Shown here: positions 42,784 through 52,036 of the stretch, in pieces | How the letters are laid out: each line of letters starts with the position of its first letter | Position numbering within the stretch: the stretch's first letter is position 1 | The notes under the pieces: generated by a model | The model's input: only the letters and a program-made list of their open reading frames with translations | Told to the model about the DNA's origin: nothing | Databases searched by the model: none | Translations under genes and position numbers: made by a program | NCBI GenBank assembly: GCA_035570595.1 | Contig: DATMLF010000147.1 | Coordinates: 4,255-68,254 of the forward strand | Direction: 5' to 3' | Length of the DNA stretch: 64,000 nucleotides | From: AP-15 sp035570595 | GTDB taxonomy: Bacteria; Pseudomonadota; Alphaproteobacteria; ATCC43930; CGMCC-115725

Positions 42784-43170
42784 CTACCTCGTGTAGGGAG
42801 TCGAGTAGCAGCCGCCGTTGTAATAGGTGTAGCCGGGACCGCAGGCCGGCGCCGGCGGCGCGCCCGCGAGCGCGTTGGCGGTGCCGGCGACCGCACCCGT
42901 AGCGGTCCCGATCGCCCCGCCGACGATCGCGCCGACCGGACCCGCCGCCGCACCGCCGCTCGCGGCACCGGCCGCACTGCCGGCCGCCGCGCCGGAAAGG
43001 GGCCCCGCCGGGTAGCCCGGCGCCGGCGCGTACCCGGGCGCGGCAACCGGCTGGCAAGTGCCGGCGTAAAACGTGTATCCCGCCGGGCAGGCGTACTGCG
43101 CCATCGCGGCACTCGACGTGCCCGCCGCGAGAGCGGCCGCGATCGCCAAAGTCTTGAGCCTGGTTGGCAT
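42784..43170 (-). CDS. secreted glycine-zipper-like small protein
   Basis: A 128-residue exported protein with a signal peptide (LKTLAIAAALAAGTSSAAMA then QYACPAG) and a central GAAAGSAAGAASGGAAAG stretch that follows the glycine-zipper pattern of outer-membrane lipoproteins and colicin-like channels. Cys pairs lie at CPAGYTFYAGTC near the start and CGPGYTYYNGGC near the end, a repeated motif flanking the zipper. The second ATG in GGAG-ATG-ACG-ATG (43170) has the proper spacing. Downstream on the same strand is the family C repeat. Function unknown. Confidence 0.65.
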   Translation of the reverse strand: MPTRLKTLAIAAALAAGTSSAAMAQYACPAGYTFYAGTCQPVAAPGYAPAPGYPAGPLSGAAAGSAAGAASGGAAAGPVGAIVGGAIGTATGAVAGTANALAGAPPAPACGPGYTYYNGGCYSTPYTR

Positions 43171-43411
43171 CGTCATCTCCGTAAAGCAATCCAGACGAGC
43201 GGCGATGCGCCGCCACCCCAGGTCAACAGCGCGCATCGAAGCGCGTTCCGCGTGCAGCCGCGACCCGCTTCTCGCCACCGCCACCGCTATAAATCCCCAG
43301 TGCGGGCGCAGCCAAAGCCGCGGCCCCGCGACGCCATTATTCGAAACAACCGTTTTGGGTGATGTCTTAACCAATGCAGCCGGTGGAGTTGATGATGTGA
43401 ATAGCCGGGAT

Positions 43412-44206
43412 TTACCGTCCTTTAAAGACGGGTTTGCGTTTTTCGTTAAACGACGCAATGCCTTCGCGGCGGTCCTCGGTCGGGACCATGCGGTTGTAGG
43501 CCTCGATTTCGAGCATCATGCCGCTCGCCAGGTCCATTTGCAGCCCATAATGGATCGCGTGCTTGGCCTGGCGCACCGAGATCGGCGCGTTGTCGGCGAT
43601 CCGGCGGGCGGTTTCGATCGCTTCCTCGACGACTTTCCCCGGCGCGCACAGCCGGTTGACCATGCCCCACTCATACGCGTCCTGCGCGGTGAACGGGCGC
43701 CCGGTCAGGATAATTTCCTTGGCGCGGCGCTCGCCGACCGCCCGCGGCAGCTGTTGGGTGCCGCCGGCGCCGGGCATGATGCCCAGGGTCACCTCGGTCA
43801 GCGCGAAGCGCGCGCTCTCGGCGGCATAGACAAAGTCGCAGCATAATGCCAGCTCGCAGCCCCCGGCATAGGCGGCACCGTTGACCGCGCCGATCACCGG
43901 CACCGGGCAGGCGATAAACGCGCGGATCATGCGCTCGAACAGCAGGTGCTGGGCCTGCCATTCGTCGTCGGTCATGCCGTTGCGCTCCTTGAGGTCGCCG
44001 CCGGCGCAAAACGCGCGTTCGCCCGCACCGGTCAGGACAATAGAACGCGCCTGCGCTGGGGCGGCGTTGACCGCGTCGAAAAAGGCGAGCAGGTCCTGGC
44101 CCATCTGGGTGTTGAGCGCGTTTGCGACCTGCGGCCGGTTCAGGGTCAGCAGCACGAGCCCGTCGCCATGGTCCTCGGCCCGTATCGTCGCGAATTCGCG
44201 GTTCAT
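43412..44206 (-). CDS. enoyl-CoA hydratase/isomerase
   Basis: A 264-residue crotonase. Both catalytic Glu are recognisable: CEL in NGAAYAGGCELALCCDF and the TEV Glu in LTEVTLGIMPGAGGTQQL; the oxyanion segment is AFCAGGDLKER. It hydrates 2-enoyl-CoA or isomerises a substrate within a beta-oxidation-type or aromatic route. ATG at 44206 follows GGGAGAAACG. The thiolase/DUF35 pair is nearby on the other strand, so the genes might serve one acyl-CoA route, but the link is only positional. Confidence 0.88.
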   Translation of the reverse strand: MNREFATIRAEDHGDGLVLLTLNRPQVANALNTQMGQDLLAFFDAVNAAPAQARSIVLTGAGERAFCAGGDLKERNGMTDDEWQAQHLLFERMIRAFIACPVPVIGAVNGAAYAGGCELALCCDFVYAAESARFALTEVTLGIMPGAGGTQQLPRAVGERRAKEIILTGRPFTAQDAYEWGMVNRLCAPGKVVEEAIETARRIADNAPISVRQAKHAIHYGLQMDLASGMMLEIEAYNRMVPTEDRREGIASFNEKRKPVFKGR

Positions 44207-44326
44207 CGCTCGTTTCTCCCACAAATCTGCCCTCGTCTCGACCATAGCACGCCACCGAGCCGCGGGATCGCAGCCGGGGCTGGGCTACCGTTCAAGTCTG
44301 CATTCAAATTTTCACCCCCTCCGTAG

Positions 44327-44425
44327 TTGTCATGGCCGGACTTGTTCCGGCCATCCACGCGCCCGGATCGGGGGCGCAGAAGGGCGTGGATCACCGGGAC
44401 GAGCCCGGTGATGACGACCAAGGGG
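44327..44425. repeat. dispersed inverted repeat, family A (copy 2)
   Basis: catggccggacttgttccgg then ccatccacgc on the left, cgtggatcaccgggacgagc then ccggtg on the right: the same arms as at 23021-23125, including the CCATCCACGC/CGTGGAT core and a final gaccaagg. It lies in the 295-bp gap between the enoyl-CoA hydratase and the molybdenum hydroxylase genes. Confidence 0.75.
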
Positions 44426-44501
44426 GTGTGGCCGGGATCGCGTGCCGGTGGCGGACCGGGTCTGATATAGTCCCGACGGTGCGGCGGCAGGCGGGGCGGC
44501 A

Positions 44502-45005
44502 ATGCAGACGGTCGATTTGGCAATTCAGACGGTCGACTTGAATGTGAACGGGCGGAGGGTCAGCGTCGCCGCGGACGGCGACACGCCGCTGCTCGACGTG
44601 CTGCGCAACCATCTCGGCCTGATGGGGACGAAGTTCGGCTGCGGGCTCGAGCAATGCGGCTGCTGCATGGTGCTGGTCGATGGGCAGCCCGAGAAATCCT
44701 GCGGCAAGGCATTGTCGACGCTCGCCGGCCGCGACATCGTCACGATCGAGGGGCTGGGCACGCGCGAGCGGCCGCACCCGCTGCAACAGGCGTTTCTCGA
44801 CGAGCAGGCCGGCCAGTGCGGCTACTGCCTTGCCGGCATCCTGATCTCGGCCAAGGCGTTGCTCGACCGCAACCTGTCGCCCACGCGCCGTGAGGTCGCC
44901 GCGGCGCTCGACGACAACATCTGCCGCTGCGGCAGCCACCACCGCATCCTGCGCGCGGTGATGCTGGCCGCCGAGCGGATGCGCGAGACAGGAGGCTCGC
45001 AATGA
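44502..45005 (+). CDS. molybdenum hydroxylase (2Fe-2S) subunit, NicA/IorA-like
   Basis: A 167-residue protein with two [2Fe-2S] clusters. The plant-type cluster has C47-x4-C52-x2-C55 (CGLEQCGCC) and Cys67; the second has CGYC and CRCGSHH, as in xanthine dehydrogenase-family small subunits. It passes electrons from the Mo site. No signal peptide. It overlaps the large subunit by 4 bases (ATGA). The layout lacks an FAD subunit, so it is the two-component type seen in nicotinate dehydrogenase (NicAB) and isoquinoline 1-oxidoreductase. Confidence 0.88.
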   Translation: MQTVDLAIQTVDLNVNGRRVSVAADGDTPLLDVLRNHLGLMGTKFGCGLEQCGCCMVLVDGQPEKSCGKALSTLAGRDIVTIEGLGTRERPHPLQQAFLDEQAGQCGYCLAGILISAKALLDRNLSPTRREVAAALDDNICRCGSHHRILRAVMLAAERMRETGGSQ

Positions 45006-47134
45006 CCGCCGCCGCATCAGCGCCGTTGCCGCCGCTGCTCGCCGCCAATCCGCGCCTCGACCAATGGGTCGGGTTCGACGAGCCCGGGCGGGTCCGGGTG
45101 TCCACCGGCCGGGTCGAGATTGGCCAGGGGGTCCTGACCGCGATGCGGCAGATCGCGGCCGAGGAGCTCGACGTCTTGCCCGGGCGCATCGTGCTGCGGT
45201 CGGGCGACACCGAGCTGACCCCGAACGAGGGCTACACCGCGGGCAGCCAGTCGATCCAGTTCGGCGGCGTCGCGTTGCGCCTAGCATGCGCCGAGGTGCG
45301 CTCATTGTTCCTCGACCGTGCCGCCCTCGACCTCGGCTGCCCGCGCGCCGAGCTCGCGGTGCATGACGGCGCCGTTATCCGCAACGGTGAGCCGACCGGG
45401 GAGGATTACTGGTCGCTCGCCGCCGCGGTCGACCTCGGGCGGCACGCCACCGGCCGGGCACCGCTCAAGCAATCGGGCGATTTCCGCGTCGTCGGCCACA
45501 GCGCACCGCGCGTCGACCTCGGCGCCAAGGTGTTCGGCGAGCCGGTCTTTCTTCACGACATGGCGCTCGACGGCACATTGCACGCCCGCGTCGTCCGCCA
45601 GCCGCGGCGCGGCGCCACGATCGGGGCGGTCGACGAGGCGGCGTTGCGGCGCGCGGCGACGGGACCGATCGAAATCATCCGCGACGGCAACTTCCTCGCG
45701 ATCGCGGGTGCCGACGAAACCGTCGTCGACAGGGCGGCGGCGGTCGCGCCGGGCCACGTCGTGTGGGACGGTGTGGATGCCATCAACCCGTTTCAGGAAG
45801 AGGCGCGCTGGCTGCTGCAGCAGCCGTCGCTCGACCGCGTCGTCGGCGCCGAGCCGCCAGCGGCCCCGACACCGGCCGCAAGCCGCTACGAGGCGACCTA
45901 CACCCGCATGCACGTCGCGCACGCCTCGGTGGCACCATCCTGCGGCGTGGCACTTTACCGCGACGGCCGGCTCGAGGTGTGGACGCATTCGCAGGGCGTC
46001 TACCCGTTGCGCGCCGCACTCGCCCGCACCTTGAAGCTCGATCCGGCGGCGATCTCGGTCAGGCATGTGCAGGGGCCCGGCTGCTACGGCCACAACGGCG
46101 CCGACGACGCGGCGGCGGACGCCGCTGTCATCGCGATGCGGATGCCGGGACAGCCGGTGCGGGTGCGCTGGCGGCGCGAGGAGGAGTTCGGTTTCGAGCC
46201 GGTCAGCCCGGCGATGGTGGTGACGGCGCAGGCCGCCCTCGACGAGGCCGGCCGCCCGGCCGACTGGACGACCGAGATCTGGAGCGGCCGGCATTCGAGC
46301 CGCCCAGGGGGCGGCGGGAACCTGCTCGCCGCCGAGGCATTGCCCAACCCGCCGGAGGTGCCGCCCGCGACCGAGTCGTCCGACCCGCCGGGTGCCGGCA
46401 CGCGCAACGGCGAGCCGCTTTACGGCTTTGCGGCAAAGCGCATCGTCCATCACCTGATCCCGGAGACCCCGGTGCGGACCTCGTCCTTGCGCGGGCTCGG
46501 CGCCACGCTCAACGTGTTCGCGATCGAGTCGGCGATGGACGAGCTCGCCGAGCGTGCCGGCGAAGACCCGGTGGCCTACCGGCTGTCGGTATTGCCCGAT
46601 GAGCGGGCGCGCCGGGTCGTCGAGCGGGTGGCGCAAATGTGCGGCTGGCGGGCCGGGCTGCCGGCCGGCAGCGGCCATGGCCGCGGGATCGGCTTTGCCC
46701 GCTACAAGAACATGGCCGCCTATGCCGCGGTCGTCGCCGCGGTCGAGGTCGACGAAGAGGTGCGACTGACCGAGGTGTGGTGCGCGTGCGACGCCGGGCT
46801 TGTCGTCAACCCCGACGGGGCAAAGAACCAGCTCGAAGGCGGCATCATCCAGGCCGCGAGCTGGGCATTGAAGGAGGGGGTGCGGCTCGACGGCGCCGGC
46901 ATCAGCTCGCGCGACTGGGAGGGCTACCCGGTGCTGCGCTTTACCGAGGTGCCGGAAATCGCCGTCGACCTCGTCGAGCCGTTGACGGACCTGCCGCCGC
47001 TCGGCATCGGCGAGGCGTCGGGCGGCCCGACCGTCGCCGCGATCGGCAACGCGGTCGCGCACGCGCTCGGCGCGCGCCTCTACGACCTGCCGCTGACCCG
47101 CGAACGAGTCATGGCTGCGCTGCTGAAAACGTAG
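45002..47134 (+). CDS. molybdenum hydroxylase large subunit, NicB/IorB-like
   Basis: A 710-residue molybdopterin-binding subunit of the xanthine dehydrogenase family: RVEIGQGVLTAMRQIAAEEL near the start, SSLRGLGATLNVFAIESA in the middle, and IGEASGGPTVAAIGNAVAHA near the end, where the Glu of GEASG is the likely catalytic base. The two-component type hydroxylates N-heteroaromatics such as nicotinate or isoquinoline. NicB-type proteins may carry C-terminal cytochrome c domains; none is present here (no CxxCH), so electron transfer must use another carrier. Starts at the ATG in the overlap. Confidence 0.85.
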   Translation: MTAAASAPLPPLLAANPRLDQWVGFDEPGRVRVSTGRVEIGQGVLTAMRQIAAEELDVLPGRIVLRSGDTELTPNEGYTAGSQSIQFGGVALRLACAEVRSLFLDRAALDLGCPRAELAVHDGAVIRNGEPTGEDYWSLAAAVDLGRHATGRAPLKQSGDFRVVGHSAPRVDLGAKVFGEPVFLHDMALDGTLHARVVRQPRRGATIGAVDEAALRRAATGPIEIIRDGNFLAIAGADETVVDRAAAVAPGHVVWDGVDAINPFQEEARWLLQQPSLDRVVGAEPPAAPTPAASRYEATYTRMHVAHASVAPSCGVALYRDGRLEVWTHSQGVYPLRAALARTLKLDPAAISVRHVQGPGCYGHNGADDAAADAAVIAMRMPGQPVRVRWRREEEFGFEPVSPAMVVTAQAALDEAGRPADWTTEIWSGRHSSRPGGGGNLLAAEALPNPPEVPPATESSDPPGAGTRNGEPLYGFAAKRIVHHLIPETPVRTSSLRGLGATLNVFAIESAMDELAERAGEDPVAYRLSVLPDERARRVVERVAQMCGWRAGLPAGSGHGRGIGFARYKNMAAYAAVVAAVEVDEEVRLTEVWCACDAGLVVNPDGAKNQLEGGIIQAASWALKEGVRLDGAGISSRDWEGYPVLRFTEVPEIAVDLVEPLTDLPPLGIGEASGGPTVAAIGNAVAHALGARLYDLPLTRERVMAALLKT

Positions 47135-47330
47135 CTCCGAGCCGCATTCGCCTCGCGTTCGCAGCGAAAATCCGGCGCTGACAGCCCCTTTCGCGGGAAA
47201 ATCGGGTGCTCGCGCCCCTCTCGCCCAGCGAGATGGTGACGGCCGAGGCTGGTTGCGAGGGCCGCGAAAAGGCGAGACGATAATCGGCGCGGACCCGAGA
47301 ATCCGCGGAATGTCGGTGAAGGAACACCCC

Positions 47331-48908
47331 ATGAAATACGACGTGGTGATCGTCGGCGGCGGCGCCGCCGGATCGGTGCTGGCCGGCCGATTGGCGGCAG
47401 ACGCGGACACCTCCGTGCTGTTGCTGGAAGCGGGGCCGGATTACCCGAATCCCGCCCATCTTCCCGACGACGTCAAATACGGCCACACCCGTTTTGCCGA
47501 AGCCCCGGACTCGATCCACAACTGGGCGTTGCGGGGCACGATCACCGAGGAGCAAGGGCAGATCCACGTCGCGCAAGGCAAGGTGATCGGCGGCGGGTCG
47601 TCGATCAACGGCCAGGCGATGCAGCGGGGATTTCCCGAGGACTACGATTCCTGGGCGGCTCTCGGCAACGACGAGTGGTCGTACGACAAGGTCGTGGCGT
47701 ACTTTCGCAAGTCGGAGCGCGATCTCGACATTCAGGATAATTATTGCCACGGCTCGGACGGGCCGATTCCGGTCAGGCGCCGCCAGACAGGCCCCACCCC
47801 CGCGATCCAGCAGGCGTTCCATGCGGCGTGCCTGGAGGCCGGGTTCGGCACCACCAACGACAAGAATGGCCTGCACCCCGCCGGCCTGGGCATAACACCG
47901 TCGAACAACATCGACGGCGTCCGAGTAAGCACCGCGATGGGGCATCTCGATCCGGTGCGCCACCATCTGAACCTGACGGTGCGGGGCGCCGTGTTCGTCC
48001 GCAAGATCCTGATCGAGGATGGCAAGGCGGTCGGTGTCGAAGCCGAAAGCGGCGGCAAGGTGTTCCGCGTGGCGGCCGGCCGGGTGGTGCTGAGCGCCGG
48101 CGCGATCCGGTCGCCGCATCTGCTGATGCTCTCGGGCATCGGCCCCGCCGACCACCTGCGCGAGCACGGGATACCGACGGTTCAGCATCTCCCCGGCGTC
48201 GGGCAGAACCTGATGAACCACCTCAGCGCTCAGACGACTTTCAAGGTAAGGGACGGCGTCTCGCTCGAAATGCATCGCGATGCAGCGCATTTTGCCTTGC
48301 ACTACACCGCCGAAGGATCGAGCGCCGTCAACGACATGGTGCTGCGGTCCAGCCCGGTTGTCGACGAGCGAGAGGAACGTGTCCGCGGTGTGCGGACCAA
48401 GTACCTGGTCGGCGATGTCCCCCCCGAGCGGGCGGCGCGGATTCACTGCACGCTCGGGTTGCCCGATGGCACGGGGTACGTCCGGCTGGCCTCGGCCGAC
48501 CCCGGCGTCCAGCCGTCCTTCAACTACTGCTATCTCCAGCATCCAAACGACATTCGACGGGTACGGGACGGCGTGCGGCTAGCGGCGAAACTGCTGGAAT
48601 CCGCCCCCTACAAAGACGTGGCCGACTACCGGATCAACCCGACGGACGACATCCTGGCCAATGACGACGCGCTGGACCGCTGGATACGCCAGACCGTGGG
48701 CACGGCGCGGCACGTCTCCGGGACCTGCAAGATGGGGCCGGACGCCGATCCGATGGCGGTCGTCGATCAATACTGCCGCGTCAAGGGCATCCAAGGGTTG
48801 TGGGTGGCCGACGCGTCGATCATGCCGCGCGTCCCCCGCTCGGGCGGCGCCCATGCGACGGTAATCATGATCGGCGAACGCGTCGTCGACTGGATCGCGG
48901 CAGGCTAA
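47331..48908 (+). CDS. GMC family flavin oxidoreductase (choline dehydrogenase-like)
   Basis: A 525-residue FAD enzyme: VIVGGGAAGSVLAGRL dinucleotide fold at the start, GGGSSINGQAMQRGFPEDYD FAD-loop, and the catalytic pair His in ARHVSGTCKMG and His in PRVPRSGGAHATVIMIGER. In choline oxidase the last position is Asn; His is the other common form, as in glucose oxidase-type enzymes. It oxidises a primary alcohol to the aldehyde or acid. The ATG at 47331 has AAGGA 7 bases upstream. Not in a recognisable operon; the two-component hydroxylase precedes it by 196 bp. Confidence 0.87.
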   Translation: MKYDVVIVGGGAAGSVLAGRLAADADTSVLLLEAGPDYPNPAHLPDDVKYGHTRFAEAPDSIHNWALRGTITEEQGQIHVAQGKVIGGGSSINGQAMQRGFPEDYDSWAALGNDEWSYDKVVAYFRKSERDLDIQDNYCHGSDGPIPVRRRQTGPTPAIQQAFHAACLEAGFGTTNDKNGLHPAGLGITPSNNIDGVRVSTAMGHLDPVRHHLNLTVRGAVFVRKILIEDGKAVGVEAESGGKVFRVAAGRVVLSAGAIRSPHLLMLSGIGPADHLREHGIPTVQHLPGVGQNLMNHLSAQTTFKVRDGVSLEMHRDAAHFALHYTAEGSSAVNDMVLRSSPVVDEREERVRGVRTKYLVGDVPPERAARIHCTLGLPDGTGYVRLASADPGVQPSFNYCYLQHPNDIRRVRDGVRLAAKLLESAPYKDVADYRINPTDDILANDDALDRWIRQTVGTARHVSGTCKMGPDADPMAVVDQYCRVKGIQGLWVADASIMPRVPRSGGAHATVIMIGERVVDWIAAG

Positions 48909-48947
48909 AGAACGTATCCTGCCCCCCGAGCTCGCGCGTCGGATCGG

Positions 48948-51900
48948 TTACGACACCTGCGCGAGCTCGCGGCTGCGGGTCGACTGCGCCGCGGCGAGAT
49001 GGTCCTTCGCCAAAACCGTGTAGACGGCGGGCAGCACGAACAACGTGAACAAGGTCCCGATCGACATGCCGGCGACGACCACGACGCCGATCGAGAACCG
49101 GCTCGCCGCACCGGCGCCGCTCGCCCTCAGCAACGGGATCAGGCCGACGACCATCGCCGCCGTCGTCATCAGGATCGGGCGCAGCCGCACTCGTGCCGCC
49201 TGCTCGATCGCGCGCCGCCGGTCGAGGCGTTCGCTGACCTGCAATTCGTTGGCGAACGCGACCATCAGGATGCCGTGCTTGCTGATCAGCCCGATCAGGG
49301 TCACGAGCCCGACCTGGGTGTAGATGTTCATCGAGGCGAGACCAAAAAACAGCGGCATCATCGCCCCGCAGATCGACATCGGCACGCTGACCAGGATCAC
49401 CAGCGGGTCGCGCAGGCTTTCGAACTGGGCCGCCAGCACCAGGAAGATGACAATCAGGGCAAAGATAAAGGTAACCGCGAGCTGGTTGCCTTCTTTTACA
49501 TAAAGCCGCGTGTCCGACAGATAATCGTGGCTGAAGCCGGTGGGGAGGTTCTTTACCTGCTGCTCGAGGAAGTCTACGGCCTGCCCGGTCGTGACGCCCG
49601 GCATCGGCACCGCCTGGAACGTCGCCGAGTTCAGCTGGTTGTACTGGGTCAGCGCATTGGGCTCGGTGTCCATCGACAAGGTGACAAGGTTCGACAGCGG
49701 CACCGGCTGGCCGGCCGCGGATTTGACGTAGTAGCGGGTCAAGGTGTCGGCCGAAAGTCGGGCGGTCCGCGGGACCTGCGGGATGACCTCGTAGGAGCGG
49801 CCGTTAAGGTTGAACCGGTTGACATAATTCTCGCCGACCAGCAGCGCCAGCGTGTCGCCGATCGACTGCATCGAGATGCCGAGGTCGCTCGCCTTCGAGC
49901 GGTCGATCTTGACGTGGATCACCGGCTGGTTAAACGCGAGGTCGCTGTCGACGACGATAAACATGCCGCTCTTGCGCGCCGCCGCCTTGATCTTTTCCAT
50001 TTGCAGATAGATCGACTTGTAGTCGGCGGGCGCGTAAATCACCATCTGGATCGGCAACCCGCCGATCGTCGCCGGGAGCGGCGGCAACGAAAACACAAAG
50101 GCGCTGAGCCCTTCGACGCTGCTGACCTTTTGCTGCACCAGCGGCTTCAGCTGCTGCGCCGAGCGGGCGCGCTCGCCCCACGGCTTCAGGATGACGCCGG
50201 CGATGCCCTGATTGGGCCCCGGGTTGCCGTTGACGATAAAGCGCAGATAGGTTTCGGGAAGCGATTTCAGCGCCTGGTCGAGCTTCACGTCGTAAGCATC
50301 GGCATAATCGAGATTGGAGTATTGCGGCGCCTTGGTCACCGCAAACAGCACACCCTGATCCTCCTCGGGGGCGAGCTCGGAGCTCGTGTGCAGATACATG
50401 AAGACGAGGCTGGCCAGCACCGCGGCGCCGAACAGCGCGGTCACCGGCCGATAGTCAAGCGAGCGCTCGAGGCGCCGGCCGTACCATTCGGCAAGGCGCG
50501 AAAAGACCCGGTCGATCACGCTCACAAAACGGCCGTGCAGCATCTCGCGGGAGAGCAGCAACGAGCACATCATCGGCGACAGGGTCACCGCGACGATGCC
50601 CGAGATGATCACCGCGCCCGCCAACGTGAACGCGAACTCGCGGAACAACGCGCCGGTGACCCCACCGAGAAAGCCGATCGGGGCGTAGACCGCGGCCAAG
50701 GTCAGGGTCATCGCGATCACCGGGCCGGCGATCTCGCGCGCCCCGATCAGCGCCGCCTGCGCCGGGGTGCGGCCCTGCTCGATATGACGGTAGACGTTTT
50801 CGACGACGACGATCGCATCGTCGACGACGAGCCCGATCGCCAGCACCATCGCCAGCAGGGTCAACAGGTTCAGGCTGAACCCGAGCGCCGCCATGATCAT
50901 CCCGGCGCCCACCAGCGACAGCGGGATCGTCACGATCGGGATCACCACCGCCCGGAAGCTGCCGAGGAACAGGAAAATCACGATGACGACGATGACGACC
51001 GCCGAGCCGAGCGAGGATTTGACCTCGTCGATCGATGCCTGGATGAATTTTGTCGAGTCGTAGGCGACCTGCATCTGGACCGCGGGCGGCAGGTTGCGCT
51101 GGAGCTCCGGCAGCAAGTCGCGCACGCCCTTTACGAGGGTCAGAGGGTTGCCCGACGGGGTCGCCTGGATGCCGATGAACACCGCGTGCTGGCCGTTCAT
51201 CATCACGCTCGAGGTCCAGCTCTGCGCCGCGAGGTCAACGGTCGCGATGTCGCCCATCCGCACCAGAGCGCCGCTCTTCGCCTTGACCACCATGTTGCGG
51301 AACTGGTCGACGTCGGTCAGGCCGGTATTGGTGCTGACGTTGGTGACGGTGTAAAAGCCCTTCGCCTGGCCCGGGGCCGCCTGGTAGTTGTTGGCCTGGA
51401 TTGCCGCCGCGACGTCGCTCGCCGAAATGCCGCGCGCCGCCATCCGCGCCGGGTCGAGCCACAGCCGCATCGCAAAAACCTGGCCGCCGAGAATGTCGGC
51501 CGAGGCGACGCCCGGCACCGTGTCGAGCAACGGCTGCACGACGCGGGTCAGATAGTCCGAGATCGCGGCGCTCGACAGCTCGTTGCTGGAGAACCCGATA
51601 TACATGACGTCGGTCGTCTGGCCCGTCGCCTTGACGATGATCGGGTCCTCGGCCGCGGTCGGCATCAAATACTTGACCTGCTGCACCTTGGCCATGACCT
51701 CGGTCAGCGCCTTGTCCGGGTCGAAGTCGAGCTGGATGTAGGCGGTGATCGTGCTCGTGCCCTGGACCGACGACGAGGTCAGGTAATCGACCCCCTCGGC
51801 GGTCGCGATCGCCTGCGCCAACGGCGTCGTGATAAAGCCCTGCATCAGGTCCGGGTCGGCGCCGGGATAGGTCGTGGTGACGGTGATCGTCGTGTTGGAC

Positions 51901-52016
51901 AGCTTGGGGTATTGCCGGATCGGCAGACCCAGCATCGCCCGCAAGCCGATCAGCAGGATCAGCAGGCTGACGACCAGCGCCAACACCGGGCGCCGGATAA
52001 AGAGGTCGGTGAACAT
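48948..52016 (-). CDS. RND multidrug efflux permease (HAE1, MexB/AcrB type)
   Basis: A 1022-residue inner-membrane RND pump. FTDLFIRRPVLALVVSLLIL opens the protein; two large periplasmic loops and 12 helices follow, and the proton-relay Asp pair sits in LVVDDAIVVVENVY. SVQGTSTITAYIQLDFDPD is the usual TM1 periplasmic signature. It exports drugs, solvents or bile-like compounds in exchange for protons. The gene follows the membrane fusion protein by 20 bases; an outer-membrane TolC-like channel is absent, so it must use a TolC encoded elsewhere. Confidence 0.93.
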   Translation of the reverse strand: MFTDLFIRRPVLALVVSLLILLIGLRAMLGLPIRQYPKLSNTTITVTTTYPGADPDLMQGFITTPLAQAIATAEGVDYLTSSSVQGTSTITAYIQLDFDPDKALTEVMAKVQQVKYLMPTAAEDPIIVKATGQTTDVMYIGFSSNELSSAAISDYLTRVVQPLLDTVPGVASADILGGQVFAMRLWLDPARMAARGISASDVAAAIQANNYQAAPGQAKGFYTVTNVSTNTGLTDVDQFRNMVVKAKSGALVRMGDIATVDLAAQSWTSSVMMNGQHAVFIGIQATPSGNPLTLVKGVRDLLPELQRNLPPAVQMQVAYDSTKFIQASIDEVKSSLGSAVVIVVIVIFLFLGSFRAVVIPIVTIPLSLVGAGMIMAALGFSLNLLTLLAMVLAIGLVVDDAIVVVENVYRHIEQGRTPAQAALIGAREIAGPVIAMTLTLAAVYAPIGFLGGVTGALFREFAFTLAGAVIISGIVAVTLSPMMCSLLLSREMLHGRFVSVIDRVFSRLAEWYGRRLERSLDYRPVTALFGAAVLASLVFMYLHTSSELAPEEDQGVLFAVTKAPQYSNLDYADAYDVKLDQALKSLPETYLRFIVNGNPGPNQGIAGVILKPWGERARSAQQLKPLVQQKVSSVEGLSAFVFSLPPLPATIGGLPIQMVIYAPADYKSIYLQMEKIKAAARKSGMFIVVDSDLAFNQPVIHVKIDRSKASDLGISMQSIGDTLALLVGENYVNRFNLNGRSYEVIPQVPRTARLSADTLTRYYVKSAAGQPVPLSNLVTLSMDTEPNALTQYNQLNSATFQAVPMPGVTTGQAVDFLEQQVKNLPTGFSHDYLSDTRLYVKEGNQLAVTFIFALIVIFLVLAAQFESLRDPLVILVSVPMSICGAMMPLFFGLASMNIYTQVGLVTLIGLISKHGILMVAFANELQVSERLDRRRAIEQAARVRLRPILMTTAAMVVGLIPLLRASGAGAASRFSIGVVVVAGMSIGTLFTLFVLPAVYTVLAKDHLAAAQSTRSRELAQVS

Positions 52017-52036
52017 GAAGCCAGGTCCGAGCCGGG

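Noticed and set aside
44203..44523. Minus-strand frame in the gap upstream of the molybdenum hydroxylase.
   Set aside because: It is mostly a family A repeat.
45302..47410. Open frame of 702 codons opposite the molybdenum hydroxylase.
   Set aside because: The sense gene has intact Mo-binding motifs; the antisense frame is a shadow with Arg/His/Asp-rich repeats.
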